From positions 1-34,897 of the forward strand of contig CAILXF010000034.1 in assembly GCA_903838125.1 (NCBI GenBank): a stretch of DNA of 34,897 nt, read 5' to 3'. The number at the start of each line of letters is the position of its first letter. Position 1 is the stretch's first letter. Position numbers and translations under genes: made by a program. Shown in pieces: positions 1 to 5,547 of the stretch. The notes beneath the pieces were generated by a model, which saw nothing but the letters and a program-made list of their open reading frames with translations, did not search any database and was not told the origin of the DNA. This stretch comes from an uncultured Pseudomonadota bacterium (GTDB lineage Bacteria > Pseudomonadota > Gammaproteobacteria > Burkholderiales > Methylophilaceae).

Positions 1-2
1 CG

Positions 3-332
3 CCAAGCATCGCAGTGTTGTCTACGGGTCTAGCCAGTAACTATGACTTTACTTATGTATCTGCAACCAATACCGTTGCTCAAGCCGGTCTTGCCATTAC
101 GGGTACTGCCATCCCAGCAGACGCAATCGCTTATTCATCTTTAAAAATTGTGCAGGATGAAATGTTGTGCCCAGCAGTTTCCAATATTCCTTTACTTGCT
201 GAAACTAACGTAAAACCGTCTGCAATCTCCAATAAGTGCGCAACAGTTTATTTGCAGCCATCGCTGCAAATATTGGATGGTGGAGTTCTATTGCCAGTTA
301 ATAATCCTGAGACCCTTGCACGAATCAATTAA
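3..332 (+). CDS. 3' end of an unrecognised gene (partial)
   Basis: The reading frame is open from the first bases of the window to a TAA at 330-332, so this is the C-terminal part (about 109 residues) of a longer protein whose start lies outside. It is rich in Ala, Thr, Ser, Val and Asn and has two cysteines about 27 residues apart, with no obvious membrane segment. That composition suits an exported or surface protein, but I do not recognise a family. The in-frame GTG at 15 could be read as a start, but nothing marks it as one because the frame continues upstream. Confidence 0.6.
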   Translation, partial: PSIAVLSTGLASNYDFTYVSATNTVAQAGLAITGTAIPADAIAYSSLKIVQDEMLCPAVSNIPLLAETNVKPSAISNKCATVYLQPSLQILDGGVLLPVNNPETLARIN

Positions 333-753
333 TCATTGCGCTGTTGGTAAGTAGTTAAAAGGGGGCAAGTCGCACGATCTGGCGCAAGAATTACCCCTAA
401 ATTAATTATAAGTGATGTGGTAATGTATGGTTGCCAAGCTACTTTGCTGGCAGTTGTGTTGGTGCGCCGATCTCTATTATTCGATATTACATAAAGCAGC
501 AGCAAACACCCCATTAAATTCCAGGACGGCAAATTCGTTTACGCTATTTTACCCGCCATCAATAATGAATTGCTGCGTTAAGTATCAATTAAATATTATT
601 TTTATTTATTATTATCTTTTTGATAATAAATAAGTTACAGTCTAATCACTGCACGTTTAATCTCCTCTTGTTTTACCGCATAGCGCCATGGAATTTATTT
701 TTCATGGTGCTTCCCGAATTTTAGAATAGCAACCAAGAAGGCGTGCATCTAAT
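333..753. other. Intergenic region upstream of fnr, no convincing gene
   Basis: This 421-base stretch holds only short open frames with no family resemblance. It is AT-rich towards its right end. The one clear structure is an inverted repeat, GCGCCATG at 683-690 and CATGGTGC at 703-710 (8 bp with one G-T pair, 12-base loop), lying about 45 bases before the fnr start. It could be an operator or an RNA hairpin in the leader. I could not find a clean FNR box (TTGAT-N4-ATCAA) that would indicate autoregulation. Confidence 0.4.
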
Positions 754-1473
754 ATGAAGCAAGACATCCTTAATGCTGCTTGCTCAAAGTGTAGTCTGAG
801 TGAAACCTGTATGCCACAGGGCTTTAGTTCAGACGGTATGACTAAGCTCAGCGCAATAGTTGCGACACGCCTCCGCATTAGGCAGGGTCAGTCATTATTC
901 AAAGCTGGCGACCCTTTTGCATCCCTGTATGTTATCCGTAGCGGGTTCTTTAAAACCTCTCTGACTGAAAGCGATGGCCGTGAGCAGATATTAGGGTTTC
1001 AGATGGTGGGAGAGCTTATAGGTCTTGATGGTATTGTAAATGAAAGCCATAGTTGTAACGCCAAGGCGCTTGAGGACTCAGAGGTGTGCGCAATACCCTA
1101 TACTGATCTAGAAAGGCTTTCAAAGGAACATTCGGCACTGCAGCACCATATGCATCAGGTGATGAGCCATGAGATAGTGCGAGAAAATGGGGTGTTGATG
1201 TTATTGGGTAATATGAAAGCAGAAGAACGCTTAGCCACTTTCTTACTTAATTTAGCTCAACGTCAACATGTTCGAGGATTTTCGCAATCAGAATTACAGC
1301 TAAGAATGACACGTGAAGAGATTGGGATGTATTTAGGAATAAAACTTGAGACCGTCAGTCGTTTATTTTCAAAATTCAGTGCTGAAGGTAGCATTGATGT
1401 CAAAAAACGGTACGTCAAAATCTTAAACCCAGCCTATTTGAAATCTATTGGCGACAAGCAACCGCATTTATAA
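754..1473 (+). CDS. fnr: FNR/ANR-type oxygen-sensing transcription regulator
   Basis: This 239-aa Crp/Fnr family protein is a cytoplasmic regulator of the switch between aerobic and anaerobic metabolism. The N-terminus carries Cys10, Cys13 and Cys19, and a fourth cysteine lies at 112; the 93-residue gap from Cys19 to Cys112 equals that between Cys29 and Cys122 of E. coli FNR. All four ligands of an oxygen-labile [4Fe-4S] cluster are therefore present. The cyclic-nucleotide-like beta-roll covers about 30-145, the dimer helix about 140-165, and the helix-turn-helix about 188-212 (TREEIGMYLGIKLETVSRL). Length matches the family (about 240-250 aa). A weak Shine-Dalgarno AAGAAGG precedes the ATG by about 12 bases. 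It is transcribed alone and converges on pagP. Function is confident; the target genes cannot be seen here. Confidence 0.93.
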   Translation: MKQDILNAACSKCSLSETCMPQGFSSDGMTKLSAIVATRLRIRQGQSLFKAGDPFASLYVIRSGFFKTSLTESDGREQILGFQMVGELIGLDGIVNESHSCNAKALEDSEVCAIPYTDLERLSKEHSALQHHMHQVMSHEIVRENGVLMLLGNMKAEERLATFLLNLAQRQHVRGFSQSELQLRMTREEIGMYLGIKLETVSRLFSKFSAEGSIDVKKRYVKILNPAYLKSIGDKQPHL

Positions 1474-1581
1474 GCGTCTTTTCTTATGCTGTGCCTTAGC
1501 GTAACTTTATGTGGATTGTTGCTACAGTCTTAAAATAGGGGTGCACTTTTCAGAAGAGCATGAGTGCTTATTTGGGGCACC

Positions 1582-2127
1582 TTACTCTAGTCGCCAACGC
1601 AACCAAGTGAACAAAACATTGCCACTGCCTTGGCCACCGATTATGTAAGTTGATTGCACTGCTAGATCTTTATAACCAATTGATAAAAGAGGTGCGACCA
1701 CAGGAATTGGTAGCAGATAATCTGAATTATTGCGAAGCGTAACGCCGGCTGTGTAACCTAACCCCAAACGAATTACATCTGTAGGCCACCATATTTTCTG
1801 AAATCCAAAACCCACTATAGGTTCTATTTTGCTATGTGAGTCCAAAAAAGCCATGGCATATATGCTGTGCCAATCACCTTCCGCATCTATTCTATATTTA
1901 CCTAAACCCAACCCCCAGGGCTGCTCATTGTAGCTGGCAATTTGCTCGGCACTATAGTAACTGCGATTGTGCCAAGTATTGACGGGGATATAAAGCTCAT
2001 AATCTTTGGATTGCCATGTTTGAGACAAAGAATCTTTCACATCAGACCATATAGCTGATTTAGTCGGCTCATCTGCAAACAAAGTAGATGAAACCATCAT
2101 TAAAAATACTGCTAACCAATGTTTCAA
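1582..2127 (-). CDS. pagP: Lipid A palmitoyltransferase PagP
   Basis: The product (181 aa) is an outer-membrane eight-stranded beta-barrel enzyme that moves a palmitate from a phospholipid to lipid A, tightening the outer membrane. Residues 1-18 form a signal peptide ending in LFA. The family hallmarks are visible: YELYIPVNTWHNR with the active-site His53, and FLDSHSKIEP with Asp96-Ser97, matching His33, Asp76 and Ser77 of mature E. coli PagP. Length agrees with E. coli (186 aa precursor). The start codon is TTG, preceded by GGGA five bases upstream; the next ATGs (codons 10-11) would destroy the signal peptide. It converges on fnr with about 108 bases between them. In enterobacteria pagP responds to envelope stress via PhoPQ; no such site could be identified here. 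Confidence 0.93.
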   Translation of the reverse strand: MKHWLAVFLMMVSSTLFADEPTKSAIWSDVKDSLSQTWQSKDYELYIPVNTWHNRSYYSAEQIASYNEQPWGLGLGKYRIDAEGDWHSIYAMAFLDSHSKIEPIVGFGFQKIWWPTDVIRLGLGYTAGVTLRNNSDYLLPIPVVAPLLSIGYKDLAVQSTYIIGGQGSGNVLFTWLRWRLE

Positions 2128-2268
2128 TTTATTCCCAATACTTTATTTAAGATAGTTGTCACTTTTATTGCCTGCAAACGCTGAAGACGTTTAATTTTAC
2201 AAAGTTAATATATGGATTCAGAATTGCTTGAAAATCTACTTTTAGCAAGTTGCCACGCGCTAGCCGTG

Positions 2269-2496
2269 CTATTTTTTCTTAGGTGTTACCTCATCCACGC
2301 CATGTCCAATAATGCCACCAATAGCAGCACCACCAACCGTACCTAAGGCACTGCCTCCAGTCAAAACTGCTCCAGCAACACCGCCAACAGCCGCGCCTGC
2401 AGCCGCATTATTTTGCCGTGTTGATAAATTTGAACACCCACTCAAGACTATAAATAAACCGAGGAGGGTGATAATTAATGATTTTTTGCAACGCAT
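2269..2496 (-). CDS. Small glycine-zipper lipoprotein (OsmB-like)
   Basis: This is a 75-aa predicted outer-membrane lipoprotein. A type II signal peptide ends in the lipobox LSGC with Cys21 as the lipidated residue. Residues about 30-65 form a glycine/alanine-zipper segment (GAAVGGVAGAV..GGAAIGGIIG) typical of OsmB and related 2TM glycine-zipper proteins, followed by a lysine-rich tail. A good Shine-Dalgarno GGAG lies seven bases before the ATG. OsmB in E. coli is an osmotically inducible lipoprotein of 72 aa, but many glycine-zipper lipoproteins have no known role, so only the family-level call is safe. It lies upstream of pagP on the same strand with a 141-base gap, so it could be co-transcribed with it. 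Confidence 0.8.
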   Translation of the reverse strand: MRCKKSLIITLLGLFIVLSGCSNLSTRQNNAAAGAAVGGVAGAVLTGGSALGTVGGAAIGGIIGHGVDEVTPKKK

Positions 2497-2856
2497 GATA
2501 ACGCTCCATATTTAACGATTAAAATTAGGATGTAACAACTTATTGTAGTTTGTACTTATAGTTGAGTCGGCGCTTGACCTGTATCAATAAAGTTCCAATG
2601 AAATAATGTGTTAGGTATACGAGCGGCTACTATTGGTCATTAGTACTAAAAGCCGGCGACTGCTTTAGGAAAGTTTTAGTTTCAGATATTATTCCCTCAC
2701 ATTGATGGGGGCGGACTGGCTATATGCTAGCTTTTTTATTGGTTGGAATTAAGTCCCAGAGTACGATAGACGTAGATGGGGAAACTCTACATAGCCCCAA
2801 CATATAATAAAATATAACTGATATAAAAATCCTTAATTTCCATAAGCTATTGTTTT
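2497..2856. other. Intergenic DNA left of the integrated element
   Basis: No gene is seen. Before the element inserted, this DNA lay directly downstream of the tRNA-Arg gene. A weak terminator-like run (GCTA, five-base loop, TAGC, then six T) is at about 2719-2740 on the plus strand. A cluster of short inverted segments at about 2770-2805 (GTAGA..TCTAC and GGGG..CCCC) has no recognised role. Confidence 0.35.
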
Positions 2857-2913
2857 TATTGGTGCCCCCGACACGAATCGAACGTGTGACCCTCCCCTTA
2901 GGAGGGGGATGCT
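2857..2913. repeat. attachment-site repeat, displaced copy of the tRNA-Arg 3' part
   Basis: This is identical over 57 bp to 8966-9022. It contains the anticodon arm, variable loop, T arm, acceptor 3' strand and CCA of tRNA-Arg(CCU) on the minus strand, but no 5' acceptor strand or complete D arm, so it cannot make a tRNA. The match breaks at 2856 (T versus C) and at 2914 (G versus C). It marks the far end of the element and is the junction with the original downstream chromosome. Confidence 0.93.
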
Positions 2914-2929
2914 GCGCCCGTTGGGCGCA
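2913..2929. other. Perfect hairpin abutting the attachment repeat
   Basis: TGCGCCC (2913-2919) and GGGCGCA (2923-2929) form a 7-bp perfect stem with a GTT loop, starting at the last base of the 57-bp repeat. No T-run follows on either strand, so it does not look like a terminator. It may be a recombination-protein site or a strand-exchange-related structure of the attachment site; the role is unknown. Confidence 0.5.
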
Positions 2930-3254
2930 CGAGTTAAAATCGAAAAAGCTAATAAATTCACACTGTTAAGATACATTTGTTTTTTTTAAACCATGTACAT
3001 TTTGCACTAAAAACAATAGTAAGTGTGATGAGATTGTGATGAACTTAAAAATCTAGGTTGTCACAAGATGCAGTCCATGCGCATGCTGGATAAGGTAAGT
3101 AACGCGCTAAGTGGTCCTCACACTGGATGACAGACCCCACCCCATTACATTTTTCATAGTCATGAACTTCGACCCCACCACCCCCACTTTTATGAAGTTT
3201 GTCCAGCTACACCCCCGACTCTAAATTGAAGAGGCAGTCATAAAATTTTAAATT
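2930..3254. other. Non-coding left end of the element
   Basis: About 325 bases without a gene. Besides the paired TGTGATGA motifs, the stretch 3130-3222 has three C-rich tracts (ACCCCACCCC, ACCCCACCACCCCC, ACACCCCC) separated by AT-rich spacers, with GAACTTC and GAAGTTT flanking the central one. No insertion-sequence end or RNA gene was recognised. Confidence 0.4.
3024..3042 (+). promoter_or_regulatory. Paired TGTGATGA motifs, putative integrase arm sites (left)
   Basis: Two direct copies of TGTGATGA (3024-3031 and 3035-3042) are spaced 11 bp start to start, followed by ACT. The same pair with the same spacing and orientation, also followed by ACT, occurs at 8904-8922 at the other end. Arm-type sites of tyrosine integrases are short direct repeats flanking the core at both ends, which fits. 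Here they lie 111 bp inside the core repeat. Confidence 0.6.
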
Positions 3255-3482
3255 TTATTTTTTTGAAATTAAGTCGATAACTGAAACATCAAGTTGATGA
3301 GCAATCTTTGTGAGTATCTCTAATGATGGGTTTGCTATTTGCCTTTCAATTTTACTTACCAAAGTTCTATCCACTCCCGCCTCCAGTCCCAGCTTCTCTT
3401 GGGCTATAGCCTTCTCTTTTCTTAGTACTTTAATATTGTTGCTCAATATTAGCTTGAGCTCTTTAAAATCAGATTCCCACAT
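3255..3482 (-). CDS. XRE-family helix-turn-helix regulator (element repressor)
   Basis: This 75-aa protein is essentially a single Cro/CI-type HTH domain: a helix with IKVLRKEKAIAQEKLGLEAGV, a recognition helix DRTLVSKIERQI, then NPSLEILTKIAHQLDVSVIDLI. It resembles small phage repressors and restriction-modification controller proteins. The ATG at 3482 has GGGAG seven bases upstream; a TTG at 3506 is an alternative start that would add eight residues. It is divergent from the small membrane protein gene, and the intergenic DNA holds three CCACGG repeats at a 14-bp period, which are likely its operators. It probably controls its own promoter and element gene expression. Family is confident; the repressor role is inferred from size and position. 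Confidence 0.85.
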   Translation of the reverse strand: MWESDFKELKLILSNNIKVLRKEKAIAQEKLGLEAGVDRTLVSKIERQIANPSLEILTKIAHQLDVSVIDLISKK

Positions 3483-3538
3483 CACCTTACTCCCATCTAA
3501 CGTCAATTTGGGAGTGTTCGTTTATTCAATTTTTTAAT

Positions 3539-3572
3539 CCACGGCTATAGTTCCACGGTTAAAAAGCCACGG
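3539..3572. promoter_or_regulatory. Three CCACGG direct repeats, putative operator array
   Basis: CCACGG occurs at 3539-3544, 3553-3558 and 3567-3572, exactly 14 bp apart, each followed by an AT-rich spacer (the last two start TT). The array lies between the divergent XRE regulator and membrane protein genes. Regular phasing in the intergenic region of a small HTH regulator suggests an operator; iterons for the Rep protein are an alternative. Confidence 0.6.
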
Positions 3573-3656
3573 TTTTAAAACATCAAAATATAAGTTAGAA
3601 TGGTAATCAAATTAATAATAAGTTGTATCTGTGGAACTCAAAAGCAAAGGATGAGC

Positions 3657-3860
3657 ATGGCTACTAATAAAGAAAGACGAGAGCAAGAAGATAAGTGGCA
3701 AGCTGGAAAGGATTTAAAAAAATCAAAGGAAGTAGAGACTGTAGTTCTTTCTTTATTTGCAGCATTTATTTTTCTAGTGATAGCTGCATTTACAGGAAGT
3801 GGTTTTTTTATCTTCCTTATTTTTGTTGCACTATCTGTAGCCATATTTACAGGTCGATAA
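3657..3860 (+). CDS. Small two-helix membrane protein, unknown function
   Basis: The 67-aa product has a highly charged, lysine/glutamate-rich N-terminal half (about 1-25), then two hydrophobic segments (about 27-44 and 47-65) separated by a short Gly/Ser turn, ending in a short Gly-Arg tail. This predicts an inner-membrane hairpin with a cytoplasmic charged head. The ATG at 3657 has AAAGGA five bases upstream; frames starting earlier (3600 or 3651) lack a better site. It is divergent from the XRE regulator and probably under its control. Small membrane proteins in phages and satellites may act in superinfection exclusion, lysis or host-envelope sensing, but nothing in this sequence selects one of these. 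Confidence 0.65.
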   Translation: MATNKERREQEDKWQAGKDLKKSKEVETVVLSLFAAFIFLVIAAFTGSGFFIFLIFVALSVAIFTGR

Positions 3861-4006
3861 TTGTAGATTGTAAAGATTTCCTTTGTTGTAGTTAAATTAA
3901 GTGAAAAATATCGCTCATAAATAGCATTAAAAAAACAAACCCACTGGGGCATCTTTGTTCAGGTGAAAATGAAATATTACCCTCTTAAACTTGATGCATT
4001 AAGGTC

Positions 4007-4033
4007 TTGACGGAAGGGGCCACTTTACATAAT
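4007..4033 (+). promoter_or_regulatory. Possible promoter of the secreted repeat protein gene
   Basis: TTGACG (4007-4012) and CATAAT (4028-4033) resemble sigma-70 -35 and -10 boxes but are only 15 bp apart, and the ATG at 4048 would follow within about ten bases of the transcription start. The match is suggestive only. Confidence 0.28.
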
Positions 4034-4047
4034 TGATTGGATACACA

Positions 4048-4407
4048 ATGAAAAAAGTCTTTTTATTTTTTGCAATCGCATTAAATTTTATTTGCTTCGA
4101 GGTTAATGCCGAGCAAATTAATGTTCGCCATAGCGCTTTTACATCTGTAACAGGGGTTTTTGAGGAGGCGAGGAGTCAATGTGCACAGATGGGAAAAGTT
4201 GCTTTATTTGTAAGTGTTTATGATTCGCAACATAAAATATTTGAATGTAGTGATAATAGTTCCAGTCAGATAGTAGTCCATCATTCTTCGTTTGCCTCAC
4301 AGGCTGGGGTTTTTGAAGAAGCCAAAGCCCAATGTGGCCAACAGGGGAAAACGGCAGCTTATGTCGGTACTTATGATTCGCAAAATAAGATATTTGACTG
4401 CAGATAA
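4048..4407 (+). CDS. Secreted protein with two tandem 45-residue repeats
   Basis: The 119-aa product starts with a Sec signal peptide (MKKVFLFF..., predicted cleavage after VNA at about residue 21). The mature part is two copies of a 45-residue unit, residues 23-67 and 74-118, identical at 28 of 45 positions. Each unit has a GVFEEA helix-like segment, a central Cys (45, 96) and a terminal Cys (67, 118) after YDSQ(H/N)KIF, so each repeat could hold one disulfide in the periplasm or outside. I do not recognise the family. The TTG at 4033 is a poorer start because it precedes the signal peptide charge region. It sits in the integrated element between replication-side genes and the regulator, in the position expected of cargo. 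Any role such as exclusion of other phages or surface binding is a guess. Confidence 0.75.
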   Translation: MKKVFLFFAIALNFICFEVNAEQINVRHSAFTSVTGVFEEARSQCAQMGKVALFVSVYDSQHKIFECSDNSSSQIVVHHSSFASQAGVFEEAKAQCGQQGKTAAYVGTYDSQNKIFDCR

Positions 4408-4415
4408 AGCAATGA

Positions 4416-4439
4416 GGAATATCTTTTCGAAGATGTTCC
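4416..4439. terminator. UUCG-loop hairpin between convergent genes
   Basis: GGAATATCTT and AAGATGTTCC form a 10-bp stem (one G-T pair) around a TTCG tetraloop. It lies eight bases after the stop of the secreted protein gene and before the end of the convergent Cys/His protein gene. There is no good T-run, so it may be a bidirectional transcript end or an mRNA-protecting hairpin. Confidence 0.5.
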
Positions 4440-4470
4440 AAGCTTAGTGTATATGGCTACTTCTAAATTT

Positions 4471-4830
4471 TTATTCCATTCTCTGCAAATTTTTCTTAAC
4501 CACGGGCGATGACATGATTTTGCAGTACCCATTTGCTTTGCGGCCTTGTGAGCGCTTAGCGGTCGTTAAGCCCAGTAGATGCATTGCATCCTCTAATTGC
4601 TGTAGCTCGAGGCTTTGTTCACTAGCTTGCTTTTGACTTTCCAGTGTGCGGTTGCCGTGGGTGTAGTTAGGATGTAAATCACCTCGTTTGATTGATTCCT
4701 TTTTTCTTGCCCCGTGCATTTTGCACGTCCGACAACCATAAGCTGCTGGGTTATTGCAGGGCAGACTCGTTCTCTTTGACTTTCCAGCGCAAAGCTTCGC
4801 GCCATGCTTAACAACGCTAGGCAGCGGCAT
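4471..4830 (-). CDS. HGGxS-like phage-type Cys/His protein
   Basis: The 119-aa protein has an N-terminal module GAKLC..(T)SLPCNNPA..GCRTCKMHGA (about residues 10-41), matching the pattern CGAKTRxGxPCxxPAxxxGRCxMHGG of small phage proteins commonly annotated as HGGxSTG-domain proteins. Cys14, Cys25, Cys36 and His39 are the likely zinc ligands, with Cys33 extra. The rest is charged, with a possible helix at about 66-87 (QKQASEQSLELQQLEDAM). In phages such proteins often lie near the small terminase subunit, but their function is not settled. The gene overlaps the 3' end of the upstream 156-aa gene by 14 bases, so translation is probably coupled. The family call rests on the motif alone. Confidence 0.65.
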   Translation of the reverse strand: MPLPSVVKHGAKLCAGKSKRTSLPCNNPAAYGCRTCKMHGARKKESIKRGDLHPNYTHGNRTLESQKQASEQSLELQQLEDAMHLLGLTTAKRSQGRKANGYCKIMSSPVVKKNLQRME

Positions 4831-5287
4831 CGTATGGTTGCACCATTAAAATAACTGCATCACAAACTGCTATAGCTCTAACATAGGCCTTTATTAGCTC
4901 AGAATTGCCTGTTAAATGTTTTATATACTCATCCCTAACCGAAGTCCTCAAATAATTATTAAGATCGTCACAATACCCCACAAGAAGCGCATCTTTCCTA
5001 AGTTCATCTTCCACAGCCAGTTGGATGTTTGCATAAACACCACATTTACTCGCACCAACTATAGGATAAATAGTGAAGCCCCATTGGGCTGCTAAGATTT
5101 TAGGTAGCTTTTTTAAGTAGGTATCATTTCCCGCTTGGGGGTTAGTTAATAAGTTAGCTATGTTTTTTGCTTCCCGAATTAGCTCACATCTTAGGTCGAT
5201 TATGTCTTGAAGGTTTACTTTGCTCCTGCTCTTGTGTCTACGATGCGCTGCATCGAAAAGTTTTTTACTACATATTCCTTCATTCAT
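4817..5287 (-). CDS. Unknown 156-aa protein of the element
   Basis: No family was recognised. The N-terminal third is basic (KKLFDAAHRRHKSRSK), followed by mostly helical, mixed-charge sequence with four cysteines (6, 82, 105, 142) and a hydrophobic C-terminal segment (about 137-150, RAIAVCDAVILMV) ending in YDAAA. It has no signal peptide. A Shine-Dalgarno AAGGA lies eight bases before the ATG. It overlaps the downstream Cys/His protein gene by 14 bases, forming a two-gene unit separated from rep by two hairpins, so it probably has its own promoter. A weak -35/-10-like pair (TTTACA, TAAATC) lies upstream at about 5330-5358. Confidence 0.6.
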   Translation of the reverse strand: MNEGICSKKLFDAAHRRHKSRSKVNLQDIIDLRCELIREAKNIANLLTNPQAGNDTYLKKLPKILAAQWGFTIYPIVGASKCGVYANIQLAVEDELRKDALLVGYCDDLNNYLRTSVRDEYIKHLTGNSELIKAYVRAIAVCDAVILMVQPYDAAA

Positions 5288-5377
5288 TTTAAAAATCCTT
5301 TTGAATAGGCCGGCTCATAGCCACAGCCGATTTAATAATTCATTGACCTATGTAAAGCAGTTCTTTAATTCCATAAA

Positions 5378-5396
5378 GGCACCCTTTTAGGGTGCT
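5378..5396. terminator. GC-rich hairpin between rep and the 156-aa gene
   Basis: GCACCC (5379-5384) and GGGTGC (5390-5395) form a 6-bp stem with a TTTTA loop, extended by one G-T pair. On the minus strand it is followed by TTTAT, so it could end rep transcription before the downstream operon; on the plus strand it is followed by ATTTAT. Confidence 0.45.
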
Positions 5397-5453
5397 ATTT
5401 ATATATAGGGGATTCCCTTATAAACCCTTGTAAAACCTTAGGTTCTGGAGAGG

Positions 5454-5543
5454 AAAGGGCGCGCCCTTGCGCGCCCGTATAAATAAATTACATATATAAA
5501 ACAATATGTTATGTATTTTATATTGCCCTTTCGTTTGCCCTTT
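5454..5543. other. Origin-like stretch downstream of rep
   Basis: This non-coding stretch combines a 7-bp GC stem (GGGCGCG at 5457-5463 with CGCGCCC at 5470-5476, containing the palindrome GGGCGCGCCC), a strongly AT-rich segment (about 5477-5524), and two direct TTGCCCTTT repeats 12 bp apart (5523-5531 and 5535-5543); the inverted form AAAGGGC recurs at 5454-5460. Repeats, an AT-rich region and palindromes are usual parts of a replication origin for a RepA-type helicase. The hairpin could alternatively be the rep terminator, since CTTTCC follows it on the minus strand. Confidence 0.35.
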
Positions 5544-5547
5544 GCTT

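Noticed and set aside
427-633. 68-codon plus-strand frame before fnr
   Set aside because: No ribosome site, no family resemblance, cysteine- and tyrosine-rich odd composition, and an AT-rich non-coding look.
2857-2913. Second tRNA-Arg gene at the left end
   Set aside because: Only the anticodon arm to the 3' end is present; no upstream GCCCCCG acceptor strand or full D arm exists, so it is the displaced attachment copy.
3255-3860. Toxin-antitoxin pair (XRE protein with small membrane protein)
   Set aside because: The genes are divergent instead of in one operon, and neither belongs to a recognised toxin-antitoxin family; a repressor and a regulated gene fit better.
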